A stretch of 64,000 bases of DNA from Tomocerus qinae (lineage: Eukaryota > Arthropoda > Collembola > Entomobryomorpha > Tomoceridae): NCBI GenBank assembly GCA_020055645.1, contig CM034546.1, positions 96,472,001-96,536,000 of the forward strand. The letters run 5' to 3'. Below are positions 1 to 11,738 of this stretch, piece after piece (position 1 is the first letter of the stretch; each line of letters begins with the position of its first letter). A model generated the notes under the pieces. The model was given only the letters and a program-made list of their open reading frames with translations. It did no database searches and was not told the DNA's origin. Made by a program: the position numbers and the translations under genes.

Positions 1-2080
1 GCAAGATAAGTAGCATAATATCTATCTAAATAAGTATTTTAAGTCATTATACAACTAATGAGCTTAGTTTATCATGAAATATTCAATGTCCTAGCTAATA
101 GTAACGAAAGATGAGCTGACAAATGACGGAAAGTCAATTCAAACTCGATTTACATTGCATAAGCATCTACACTGCATTTAGAACTTCATAATTGGCTATC
201 CCTAACTAATCTACATCCAGACTTTGCCTAAACGTGATTTTCAGTTCTCAGGATGACAGACATCTCTTCGTAATAGTGTTTGAAAATAAACTGGCCGAAG
301 GCTCTTCTCTCGAAACGTTGAATTGGCTGTAGTAGGTAAAATATCTGTGACTAATAGCTTCATTATACTTACATATCCAGAAGATGGTAAAATAGTTTTA
401 CATTACGGAAGTATCAGTTGACGGGTCATTAGTCGACACATTCATAAGCTACAAAGCAACAGCACAATTTAAGTCTACTAAAGCGTAATAGAGTGACAGA
501 GTAATAATGCGAGGCTTTCATCTTAAGTAACTATCATCTCATGAGTAATATTTCAGGGAGAAACAGTTTCCTCTGACATTTTCCGTTGCTACTTCTATTG
601 TGCATTAAATAAATAGGCATATGATATCCTGTAACAACCTTGGCTCACTATTGGACTAATAACCATATAGATAGGGTAATTGTTTCACTTGAGAGAATAC
701 TCTTCTTTGTTCTCTCACCGAACTAGAATGAAAAATGGCGAAGTGAAATTCTCCAGAGTCTTAATTAGTGATAAGCTACGTGGTTTTGTTAGTCACAGAG
801 TAGGTAATAATAAATACTGTTTATGTTAAAATACCTAGATTAATTGTTAACACACTTATATAGGATGAACAGACCCCACAATTCCAAAACCGTAAAATTT
901 TCTCCACTTCTAGTACTATTCCCTACAAAATTCTGCATGCAGTATGCAACATGTGTGAGATATTCATATCAAGTAGGTGTCTCAATTTTCCCATTTGACA
1001 TAATAATATTCTTTTTGGTGTTCTGATCGGAATAACCAATTTGTAAACATAAATGCAAAAATATTGTGTTAACAATAACGATCTTAGATTGACAATTAAA
1101 TAAGAAAAAAACGCTTACCTTCGCCCACGTCGTATGATGTCATGTTTGAGATAGGAAGATGTGTAAGTAATAACAAACAACCGTGAGATATACGATTTTT
1201 GAAATATTTTACACTACAGTAGAGCTTTATTCACAATGCACGTTAACAGTTGCTACAATGTATTTGCGTTTTGAAGCATTTTCCACAAATCTTCCTTTGT
1301 TTACAATTGAAAGCTTTTCATCATACTTATATTGTGTATTAAATTTCTTAGATTTATCAGAACTGCAACACAATTAATTTAATATACTGCTTCACAAAAC
1401 AGCACTTTTTGATTTAATCTGTAACAAGAACATGGCCAATTGCTTCTAAATTATTATTTTATTCTCTCATACTATTTTGCAAAAATGGTTTTTATTGATC
1501 TGGTAGATTTACTCAAATAAATAATTATCACAATTTTCCAGGTACATTCCAGGTACACAATGGTGTGTCAACATCAGTAGTGGCTTCTGTTAATGTTCAC
1601 ATTCACGTAAAACGTGAATAGCGAATGTGGAACAGAAAGAAGACAGACGTGATGTAAACCGGGCGACAACCGAAATATCACTAAGGCTGAGCAAGATAGC
1701 CACTGAGAATCTGTTTGAATCAGACTGTGCAGTGTACAGAAAACGCTGTCCCTAAAGAATACCATAAACTTAACCGAATTCGGTGGCTTGGTTTTCAGCT
1801 TCCTACTATTTCATGCTTTTCTACCGAGACGGTTACGCCAATTCCTCCTCTCCACGCAGAGACCGTCTTCTTGCCATTTTACTTGTTTGTCTCGAGTGCA
1901 AGGTGTAGTCATAAAATAAAATAGTTTGATCACAGTATCCGAAAAGGTATATTTGTACTTTGAAGAGCAATAAGTTACCCCCGGGTGACACAACCACAAC
2001 ATAAAAGTTTTTACCATTTAATTGTGTCAGCAATAACATTAAGGTATGATTTCTGACAGAGCTCTTTAATTTGACACTAA
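1..2080. other. No gene seen
   Basis: AT-rich sequence. Only short open frames without signal peptides, domain motifs or consistent splice signals are present. I see nothing supportable here. Confidence 0.6.
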
Positions 2081-2212
2081 CCAGCGATATTCCTAGGAAA
2101 GATCACAGACTTATATAAAGGCTTTCTTGTCGGTCTATTTAGCATATTAGCAGTTCTTCCTTCAACGTACAAACCTTTATGTATAAGTCTGTGCCTAGAA
2201 ATATGTCACTGG
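2081..2212. repeat. Imperfect fold-back (inverted repeat)
   Basis: The left arm starts at 2081 (CCAGCGATATTCCTAGG) and pairs with the right arm ending at 2212 (CCTAGAAATATGTCACTGG). A second shared block, CACAGACTTATA, lies inside both arms. The stem is roughly 40 bp with small bulges and a loop of about 45 bases. It could be a small MITE or a hairpin RNA. No flanking target duplication was recognised. Confidence 0.6.
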
Positions 2213-2647
2213 GGCATGTGTCTTTCATTTTATAGAATCATAAAATGTTTTAATGTGTATGTATAGGTATTGGCATTTTCTTAAGGATACATTTAGGATA
2301 CTTGCTGGTACAAGAAAATATTTTAAAAGTCTAAAAACACAATATTTGTATCAAAGTTGAAAACTTCATGAAGCTTCAGTAAATTCTTTATCCTAATAAA
2401 TTAACATTGTTATATAAGGAGTAATTTGTAAGTTAACATCGTCCCTGGAATGCGTTTGTTAATATTTCACCAACGTATACCTACTTATGATTTAATAAGC
2501 AAATGTTTCAGACCAAAGTGCAAGGAATACTAACACCTTGTTTAATTTCTCAAAACTGAAATAATTATGCAACGGACATGAAATAGCTGTCATATTCACA
2601 CCACCGCAAGCTATACGGAATTCTTCCTTGTTTGCTTGAAATGTACC

Positions 2648-2656
2648 TATAAATAG
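2648..2656 (+). promoter_or_regulatory. TATA box of knottin gene 1
   Basis: TATAAATAG lies about 150 bases before the start codon at 2802, which fits a transcription start near 2680 and a short 5' leader. Confidence 0.5.
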
Positions 2657-2801
2657 GCGCTTTCGTTCATCAAATGATTCAAAGAGCAAATTGGACAGGG
2701 AAGAAATGTATAATTTCCTTAGCTCAGAAATTTAATAAATTCTCCTATCCGAATTCCTCTGTTTAAACACTAAATCGGTTTATTTACTACGCGTAGAGAA
2801 A

Positions 2802-3157
2802 ATGAACTTCAACTGGAAAGTTTGTATTAAAAGTTTTCCATTGATTTTAAGTTTAGTTGTCATATCTGCGTTAATCTTGCCAAGTTTTAGCCAGATTCTG
2901 GCTGGGGTAAGTGTGAAGTTTTTCACTAATACAAAATTAACTGTCAATCTCAAAGTTTTAATTGGACGATTTCTGTCTACTCAATTTCCATTTTATTCCA
3001 ATCTTCTAGTAGTAACTGTATCTTATTTTCATAGTGCGTTCCAACTGGATTGCCTTGTGTTCCAAATGGATTATCGACATCAGGTGGTTGTTGCAGTGGT
3101 TTCTGTTCAGTAAGAAAAGGCTGGGTGGATGGATTCTGTGAAAATCTCATTTCCTAA
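2802..3157 (+). CDS. Secreted ICK (knottin) peptide 1, two exons
   Basis: Exons are 2802-2906 and 3035-3157, with a GTAAGT donor and a TTTTCATAG acceptor, phase 0. The product is about 75 residues. Exon 1 encodes a hydrophobic signal peptide. Exon 2 begins with the first cysteine and holds six cysteines spaced C-x6-C-x10-CC-x3-C-x10-C, the inhibitor-cystine-knot arrangement of arthropod toxins, antimicrobial peptides and some endogenous insect peptides. A possible internal donor (CAGTAAG) in exon 2 was ignored because reading through completes the knot and reaches a stop five residues after the last cysteine. It is the first of five similar genes in tandem. Venom, defence or signalling role cannot be told from sequence. 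Confidence 0.88.
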
Positions 3158-3959
3158 ATAATCTGCTATTTCCCACAATTATATAATTATACCTACAATC
3201 TACTACAAATCAAGTCATCTGTCGAATCGTTTATACTCTCGTCTCAAGCCTGTTAGTATAGGTATAAATGAGATACGCACAATATATTTAGAAAATCGTT
3301 AGTCATGGGTAAATTGGTATGCGAATTCAAGATGGTGAAATTATCTGTCCAATACATATCATTAATGAAGGTTTGGCTTTGACAACCTGACTGCTTATGA
3401 ATGCAAACTACTTCTCTCATTCATACATTTATTCTCAGTTGACGTTTCCAATTATCTAGTATGTGTTTCCAATATACACAGAACTGTCCTCACTTACACA
3501 ACCATTATGTATAAACTCAGTTTCCTTACCCTATTTGAGTATCTCTGTTATTTGTAAGCCTATAATATCCAAAATTAGTCTCAAGCGTTAAGTCATATTC
3601 AAGGTAATATATTTAAGGTATACGACGAGTGTCGTAATTTCAGAATCCTTTTGTGGTATTACCGCCTCCCCAATACAAATTGATCCATTTAGTTTTAGCA
3701 TCTGTAAAACTAAGATAAAAGTAATGACTAAATGACTAATAAGGCAAAAGTAAATGTAACTCTTCTTCATTGATATTCATATGTATGCAAAGTAACTGAT
3801 GTATTAATTAGTATCCACTTTAGTTACTGCCTTCACTTTATTTCACTCTGTCATTGTAAAATAACTTTCCGGTCAGTCAGAAAAGAATAAAATAAAATTT
3901 CTTTGAAAAATCAGTGCGAACAGTGATTTCCAACGTTAGTCATTCTTCACAAACACAGG
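3158..3959. other. Intergenic, nothing seen
   Basis: AT-rich spacer between knottin genes 1 and 2. No coding exon or clear repeat was recognised. Confidence 0.6.
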
Positions 3960-4269
3960 ATGTTAAAAGCGAATTTGAGTGTCATAAAGTTTTTCATTGG
4001 TGTTTGTTTTCTTCTTCTCACTGATGCTTTAATTTGCTGTTCTGCCTTGGATTATGTGAGTAACTATCTTGCATGCACATCTATCCTCTAGAATTAACTA
4101 GTGTCTAACTATTTATTTCAAGAGTACATAATTATTTCCCTATGGTTTAATTTCATTTCAACAGTGCATAGCCAGTGGGCAAACCTGCATCCCTTCCGAT
4201 GGTCTTAATGGTAATTGTTGTTACGGCTATTGTGCAAGCTATGATGGTGTGTATGGAACCTGCCCATGA
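3960..4269 (+). CDS. Secreted ICK (knottin) peptide 2, two exons
   Basis: Exons are 3960-4055 and 4165-4269, with a GTGAGT donor and a TTTCAACAG acceptor, phase 0. The product is about 66 residues. The first exon is a signal peptide with a strong leucine/phenylalanine core. The second starts directly with cysteine and carries C-x6-C-x9-CC-x3-C-x9-C, ending one residue after the sixth cysteine. An AATAAA signal follows at about 4328. Exon layout, intron phase and cysteine frame match its neighbours, so this is a tandem paralogue. It is the shortest mature peptide of the five, about 34 residues. Confidence 0.87.
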
Positions 4270-5268
4270 ACATATCAAAAAAAATGAAGACAACACTGTA
4301 CTTATCGGAAGAATATGATGTGCAATTAATAAATTGAGTATCTTAAGCTATATCAATTCTATATATATTTACTACATTGGTAGCATCCCTGATCGAATCG
4401 TATTTGGAGACAAAAAAATGCGGACGGAAAAGGTAATGGGGAAGGTGGAAGACATTAACTCATCATTAACTGTTTTACATTCAAGTATTTCAGTTGCTCG
4501 ACAGGCATTCTTCAAAATCAAGGCTGAGGCAAACATATTAATCACATCTCATCATTACAAAATCTATCCAAATAATAAACACATCTGTTAAATTCTAGCC
4601 TAACCTTTTGTATGGTTAGATACCTTAGGTGTATGTTTACCTGAGCATTGGTATTTCTAGGCATTCCTCCATCATGCCCAAAGCAGTTATTAAAAATCTG
4701 CTTTTATTGTTGGTTCATTATGCAAAATAAAAATTCTGTAAGGTAGCACAATAGATGTGTGATGACTAATCCACTGCGATAACAAAGTGGGATGCAGAGG
4801 GCAAACAGATGCGTCGTCCGTTTAGATATGGAAATTCGCTTTAACTTGCGGGCATAAAAGTGATGTCATGATTATTAGGTCTCAATTTGTGTTTATGCTT
4901 CTCCTTATTAGATATCACGTACTTAGATAAACGAATACTACGTCAGTCCGCACACAGTATTAACACGTATTAGTATCATTTGTCCGTGCATAGAATTTAT
5001 AATGTCTAGTATAAATACTATACTATTTTTATAGCTATACCTACACAGCCAAAATGTAGGTGCCAGTTACTCGTAATTGTTTATGATGCTTAGAAACAAT
5101 TTCTCAGGATTTCGTATTATTAGGCAATTATATAATCCATTCATAGACAAACGCTTTGAGCAAATTCCAAAAGGAGTAGTATACAAAGGCTGAATTGGCA
5201 TACCCAGTAATTTATACTAAAGGTAAACCCACTCAAACGAACCATTCTCGACGACCTTTGCTAGTCCA
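4270..5268. other. Intergenic, nothing seen
   Basis: Open frames near 4334-4591 have no signal peptide, domain or cysteine pattern and look fortuitous. No other feature was recognised. Confidence 0.55.
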
Positions 5269-5276
5269 TATATAAA
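5269..5276 (+). promoter_or_regulatory. Possible TATA box of knottin gene 3
   Basis: TATATAAA lies about 260 bases upstream of the first ATG at 5533. The long leader is plausible but untested. Confidence 0.35.
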
Positions 5277-5532
5277 CATTGAGATTATTTTCAGCAGAAT
5301 TATTACTGATTGCCACACACAGTACTTATTAATGCTTGCTGTTCGTTTGTGTGCATTCTAATTCTTGAATCGAATGTTGCAGTTGGAGATTTGTTTCATT
5401 CACTTGTTTTATCTGCATTAAAAACATAAAATACGTCAATACAGATATCTACATCAAATACTGTCCTAATTTCAACATTAACTGTTACAATCATTATAAA
5501 TTGCACTCCAGTAATAGTGTCTCCATATAAAA

Positions 5533-6202
5533 ATGAAGTGCTCTATTTCCTTCAGTTCGAAAATGTCTACTATCACGTTTGTGTTGTTTGTTACTATTTG
5601 TGTTATTTCCATTACATCCGTTAATTGTGGTGAGTTCGACATAGAATTTATAGAAACTACTGACACAACCACTGGAAACGACATAATTGAAGTTACAGAC
5701 AATAATGATTTAGAAACTACAACAATAATGCCTACTCCTAATGAGGTATGTGCAATTAAAGATTTTAGTTTCTGGATAAAAATTCTTATTAACTAAATAC
5801 TACATAGTCAAAGTGTGTTTAAACCAGGAGAATGTTTATTTTACACAATAAGCAGTATGTATGTATGAGCTGGAAAGACTAAAAAAGATAATGTCCATGT
5901 TGTTCTTAATTCGCAAGCTAGTAAATATTATTGAGTTTTAGCATGCATGCTACAATTTGTATCATTTCTGTGTGTATAAACTATTCTAAATATCTTTTCT
6001 CAGTGTAGAAACATTTATAACAAGCGCTACCACACTTTTGGCAGTACTTAAAACTTTTATCTCAATTTTGCAGTGTTCCCCACCTGGATGGCCATGTGTA
6101 CCTAAGAAGGCAAGGAAATTTATCAAATCTCATAATATCATCGAGTGCTGCAGTGGTTTATGCAAATTCGAAGATGGATGGATTGACGCAGTTTGCTCAT
6201 AG
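5533..6202 (+). CDS. Secreted ICK (knottin) peptide 3 with acidic propeptide
   Basis: Exons are 5533-5745 and 6074-6202, with a GTATGT donor and a TTTTGCAG acceptor, phase 0, giving about 113 residues. There are two in-frame starts. The second ATG (5563) begins directly at a classical signal peptide, so it may be the real start. Between signal and knot lies a stretch of about 35 residues rich in Asp, Glu and Thr, absent from the other four genes and resembling a propeptide. Exon 2 starts at the first cysteine with C-x6-C-x16-CC-x3-C-x10-C; the second loop is unusually long and basic. AATAAA occurs at about 6273. The mature peptide is probably cationic while the pro-region is anionic. Confidence 0.87.
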
Positions 6203-8047
6203 CATGTCTTGAGCTGTTTTTGCTAACAATAATGTGAATGAATGAGAAATAACTTGTAAGTAAATATGTTAAAATAAAAAAACTTTTTTATTTGTGTATT
6301 TTATGACCACCCTTTCTTATGCCAACCTATTATTGTACAATTCGGTAAAAAATTAATATCATAATTTTTAAGTTTGGTGTTACAATCGCAGTTAATTTAG
6401 ATAGTAATTGCCCCGTTTACAATCTTAAAATAGCATGAGAAAGTCACTACTGTGTCGAATACTCAATCAACAGAATCAACCATCACCAAGTAATGGACAT
6501 CGCATATTTGGGAAAGGGTAGCAATAGTTAATAATATAATTCATATCATAGTTTATTCAAGTGCTAAATAGTTCAAATCATACAAGATGAAATGTGTTAA
6601 CAACATGACAACAATCGGCACCGAAGGCATGCCTGGTCGGTTACCTTACTCCCTTAGTTAAAGTCGTACCCAATGATGACTGAATTCATTGTTCATTGCC
6701 TAGAAATTAAGAAACTGCAGCATGTTTATCAATTCTTAATTTGGCTAGTGCTTTTGTCCTACATTTTCTATCGGTGCTAGATAATTGGATATTAGTGTCG
6801 TTAAATAAGCAAGCTAATTTTGAAAAGCTGCAGTTGAGTAAATGAATTTGGCACATCAAGCATCAAAATACATCGGATAACATTTATTCATGCGATATTT
6901 ATATTTGCCCCAGTAAAACGAAGGTTAAGCTTCGGCAGGTCAAGTCAGGAACGGTATAAACTGATATATTTCTATTGGTCCAAGTGTATATCATCTTGAA
7001 TCATGGTAGGCATAAACGGCACATTTTCTGATGTCGCAACCCAATTTTTGTGAAATTCTTTCCACCATGTAAACTCATTTCGTTAGGCCGTCTCATAAAT
7101 TCCTGAGCATTTTCTTGTGTATGTTAAGCCACGACATTGAGTTCATGGGTCTTCTCACAAACAAATTGATAGAGTTGTTTGTGTTCGATAAGTTCCCTGG
7201 TGTTTGTTAAAATGTTTATTATACAGCTATACCCTCCCGTCTGAAAAGAATACGTGGAAGAAGGTATTCTGAAGCAAGTTCAGAATGCAGAGCAATTGTA
7301 ATTATATGTCTCTCAGACTAAAGTTAACAGTTAGCATGAACCCTCTGTCTTGTTGGCAGTACGTACTAATGAAACTTAACCTTAACATTCATTGTTAAAT
7401 GAAGCCTGTCTGTCTGATGCTGATTACTATTCAAGCGTGTAAATATTACACGATTAACTCTGAATGCGTTAAACATTCTTTTTGGAGGTTGCTCACCCGA
7501 AATTGTTATTATTTGACCTGCATTTTTAACTGCCATAGAACATTGCAAGTTATTAGTATTTCACGAGTAGCACCTCAATGCAAATTCGAGATGAAAGTAC
7601 GCATTACAATTACTCCAAGCATCCGTCTAATATCTCTGCAGCAATGACAGTGTATTTTAAATGATTTCAAATGCGTTGACCATTGTAAAAAAGTGCATTG
7701 CGATCACTAGCGATAAGAAACCCAACTCATTGTCAAGATAAAGTCAGGATCACTTGAGAAGAAACAGTCCTCACTCACCACAATGCACAAGGGAAAATAA
7801 TCTTGGTACACATACGTACAAAATGTTCAAACTTAAAACGGAGATAAAAATTACTAGTTGTGTGTTCTGTCCACACTAATGCAGGCTGGGAGATATTATT
7901 TTTGTACCTAAATAATGTGTAATATCTTTTATTAATACATTCGTGAGATAAAGTTTAATTACATAGCCTTATGAAGCAATATGTGACATAAGAGATTGTG
8001 TCATCAAACACTTAAGAATAAAATCATACTTCTTCTCACTAACTCAC
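6203..8047. other. Intergenic, nothing seen
   Basis: Apart from the polyadenylation signal just after knottin gene 3, no exon, RNA gene or clear repeat was recognised. A short frame at 7399-7647 contains cysteines but not the knot spacing. Confidence 0.55.
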
Positions 8048-8053
8048 TATAAA
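8048..8053 (+). promoter_or_regulatory. TATA box of knottin gene 4
   Basis: TATAAA lies about 100 bases before the ATG at 8149, consistent with a short leader. Confidence 0.5.
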
Positions 8054-8148
8054 TCCCATTGTGGCTATTTGTACATTGCTCAGTTTAATTCTACTCTGTT
8101 CTCTGTGACTACTTGAATATCTTTAGCCTCCTCTTATTCATTAACAAC

Positions 8149-8474
8149 ATGAAAAATCTACGAGTTTTCTGGATTCTACTCTTCGTCATCGGAGTCGGAT
8201 TTGTCTCAGGATTCCCAAAAGTAAAAATCATACAAGTAAGTCATTCTTTAATTCATATCGAGTTTATTTAGTCATAACCAAAGACCTTCCTCTTACCATG
8301 TGTAATTATGTCGAACTTGTTTTTCAGAACTGTGTTGGGAAGGGAAACAGTTGCACTATATTTGACAACGGCACTGCTGGGTCAATGGGAAATTGCTGTA
8401 ACGGATTTTGTCACATAGATATGCCGGAAGAGAATCAAGGCTACTGCAAAAGTTGGTTCATTGGTGGCCGATAA
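8149..8474 (+). CDS. Secreted ICK (knottin) peptide 4, two exons
   Basis: Exons are 8149-8235 and 8328-8474, with a GTAAGT donor and a TTTTTCAG acceptor, phase 0, giving about 77 residues. A signal peptide is followed by a few basic residues. Exon 2 starts one residue before the first cysteine and has C-x6-C-x13-CC-x3-C-x11-C, then an eight-residue tail ending in SWFIGGR. The tail is shared with gene 5 (SWFSGGR), so genes 4 and 5 are closest relatives. A terminal Gly-Gly-Arg could allow trimming and amidation, which is inference. AATAAA is seen at about 8756. Confidence 0.88.
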
Positions 8475-10620
8475 AGTCCATACTAATTGTACCTTTCTTA
8501 ACCATCCTGTCTTCCTATACTTCTAACACCTTACCACTTAATTCATACTATCTCCTACTAAAAGACTCTTCCCACTCTAACAGTCAGTTGAGTACAAATT
8601 GTAAAACTAATTTTCTTGTGTTTCTAGTATTAGAAGTAGTTATTTCAGTTTCTCTTTAATAGAGATACGAGGGAGACTCTCCATTGTATCCTACATTGCA
8701 TTTCCTGTGTTCAACTTCCACTATTTCATTCTGTGCTACAAATATCTAAGCCATTTAATAAAGTTACCCATTCAATATCCATCTTAATCATTTCAGAATA
8801 AATCCCAAAAAACTATTTATAGAGAACTCTCTGAAAATTATTATTTGCACGAACAATATTCCATTGTCCATTTTTAATGCAGTAATAACAAAATGAAATT
8901 AAATAAAATTGGATAGGTATGTATTCGATTCTTGTGTGTTACGAATACAAATAATGTAAATTATAGCAAAACATTTTCAAAAATTAAGTAACAGAGCAAG
9001 ATTATTATTACAGTCTGTTTAAAGGGAGATATTTGGAATATTGTATAGTAAATAAATAATAATATTGCAGTAGTAAGCGGGTATTCATTCATTGAGACAG
9101 TGCTGTAACTGTCTTGTATGTAAATACATTCATCAGTACTTATTGTGTGTGTAGCATGATAATGTAGCACATGGGTTTAGTTCAGCCACATTGCAAACCA
9201 AGTAAGTAGTAGATGCTTAGTAATAACAATAACTGTCACGGTTCCGCTGTGCTACTCTACTAGAATGGAAACGACTGTCATCGAAAGCCTAGTGCCAAAT
9301 CAAACCATACCTAGGCTACTATGTCTTCAAGCTACAACGTTAAATATTGTGAGAAACGATTGAGTTTTTGCTCCTCTTTTTAAAGAAGAAAACGGAAAAG
9401 AGTTCAACTCACGTACATACAAAAATGTCTTCAATATTTATACAGTGCAAACATTTTTAACACTAATACATGTTGTTACACTTTGTATGTGAATCATACA
9501 TGTAGCTATTGTTTGACTACATATTGTTTACAAAGAATTGTCTTGCTAGTACTAGATTCAGTTGTATATGGAAGAGTAATGCACTAAAGCATTTAATAAT
9601 TTTATAATCCTTCTGTTCTATGTACACCTCTATAATAATCAATAAATTGTACATTCTAGAGTGTCTAATTTGCTTCTCATTACTGTCTGCAGACATTTAT
9701 AAGGAATTTATACATGCCTTATGCATTTTTACAACTTGTATAATACTCTGACTGTTTAAACAACATTTCAATGTTAGAGTCTGTAGGTATATTGTGTGAG
9801 GTTTATCACAGAAATTTTTGCTTGACAGACAGACCATATTACTTAACATACTTTGACTTTGCCCTGAAAAGGTTCTTTTTATCACTTACAGGTAGGTAGG
9901 TTATATATTCATTATTGCACGCATACTATTTGTACTTATAAACCACGTAAAGTTCACTGGCAACAGTAATAATATTTTAATGGCATATACTACCTGCACA
10001 TACACATCTATGTCTACAAACCATACATGCCTCCTCATTCCTGAAAGAACGTCAGAAGATTGTCGGCTAACTACACTAATGTACTTTATGGCAAACAGTT
10101 ATAGGTTACACTCAATTCACGTATTAATTCATTCTGCATTGGATACTATAATATTTCCTTACCTGGCTACATGCGAATGCGAACGAGATTAATTTTTGAT
10201 ATATTTATTTTATCAGCTCAGACAGACAAGTGTACCTTGACTTCACTTAAAACTAAGAAGAAACTAATCTTCACGTTATGCGAGGCGAGGCAAAGCGGCT
10301 GTTCGTTTCCTTTGCGATATCTCTATTGTGATAATACCATGGGGTATATTAAGAACAGGTTTGATTAATCTTAAAAGTGCTATACCTCTCGCATTGTTCG
10401 ACTTCTGCACACAGAGCTTTCCAATATTTACTTATTCCTGGCAGGTCAAAGAATTAAGAGTGTTATCCTTAATCTCCTCTCTTTGAACAGAAGTTTCCAT
10501 TTCCAAATTCATTAAAATAAACAACCTCATTTTGTGATCGTGCTTCGAGTATATTACCTTTTATTACCAATAAAACAGATTAACATTCGCTTACACTTTT
10601 CATAAAATTACCCTGCAAGA
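8475..10620. other. Intergenic, nothing seen
   Basis: AT-rich, with only short open frames lacking domain or secretion signals. No further knottin exon was found on either strand. Confidence 0.55.
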
Positions 10621-10971
10621 ATGGGGACAAAACTTACCTTCATTCTCATCTGTGTTATCACATTAATTATCATCCAATCAGCATACGCGGTAAGAGTAAA
10701 ATTAATATCTTCTGTATACTAAATACAAAATAGGGCTAAATTGGTATAAACAAAGATAGGAGTGAAATAGAGTAAAACTCATTTCTGCGCAATTTTGCTG
10801 TAATTCAGTTTTACATTTTATCTGTAGCAACAATGCCTCCCAAATGGATCGAAATGCAAACTAGATGATTTTAATGCACCATCTGGAGGTTGCTGCGGTT
10901 TTTGCTTTACCAAGAAATCTGGAGGAAATACCGTAGGCCATTGTCGCAGTTGGTTTTCCGGAGGAAGATAA
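10621..10971 (+). CDS. Secreted ICK (knottin) peptide 5, two exons
   Basis: Exons are 10621-10689 and 10828-10971, with a GTAAGA donor and an ATCTGTAG acceptor, phase 0, giving about 70 residues. Exon 1 is a compact signal peptide ending Ala-Tyr-Ala, a good cleavage site. Exon 2 begins with two glutamines and then C-x6-C-x11-CC-x2-C-x12-C, plus the SWFSGGR tail shared with gene 4. The loop between cysteines 4 and 5 is one residue shorter than in the other four. The mature N-terminal Gln could cyclise to pyroglutamate. AATAAA occurs at about 11173. It is the last of the tandem series. Confidence 0.88.
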
Positions 10972-11738
10972 AATCGGAATGTGTCATCCGTTTTCGTTAC
11001 TAATTTATTTTTAAATAGTTTTTACAATTGCATGTTGGTGGTCTACAGTCTACTGTAATATGTAGTACAATGTTGGTTAAAATGTCTATATCCTTAAATA
11101 GCTAAATTATGAACCTCGGGTGAACCTAATCATTGATGTTTGATAAGATTACCTAAAGGTATTGAATGATTTTAATAAAATCTATTTTGATTTATATTCA
11201 TCCATATTCCTATTTTCAATATCATAAATTGTTTTCCTAGTATTTAGCAAACTGTGCTTTAACAACACTTTTTGACTTTACATTAGAAGTCTAACCAAAG
11301 TTAAAGTAAATTTTCCTTGACCGTTGCTGTCAGTGTTGAATAGAAATTTCCATTATAATGTGGACAAAAGTTACTTTTGCATGACTCCACATTTTACGTG
11401 TCATAATGTGATGCGACAATTTTCCTAAAGCTTATATAGTACTACGTAGTAGCCATAATGACAAGGCTTTCTAATAGATGAATGAATAACTCTATTATAG
11501 TACTAACTGCAAAACTGCCATTTCCTTGCAGATAATAATATAGGTACTACTACTAAACTGTTTTTAATTTTGTGGTAATGTTAGAGGAAGTTGTATCCAT
11601 TATTTTAGGAAAAAATACAACCACGCAAGACGTGTGACACTCAATAAACTCTTTTTGAGTAAAATGTCCATATAGAACTTTCCACTTCGTTCCAGTTAGT
11701 TTGAATTCAATCATTTAATACTCTTCTGGTATCAAAAA
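10972..11738. other. Intergenic, nothing seen
   Basis: It contains the 3' end of knottin gene 5 and the upstream region of the next gene. No other feature was recognised. Confidence 0.55.

Noticed and set aside
7399-7647. Cysteine-containing frame near the knottin cluster
   Set aside because: Cysteine spacing does not fit the knot, and no signal exon or intron pattern is present.
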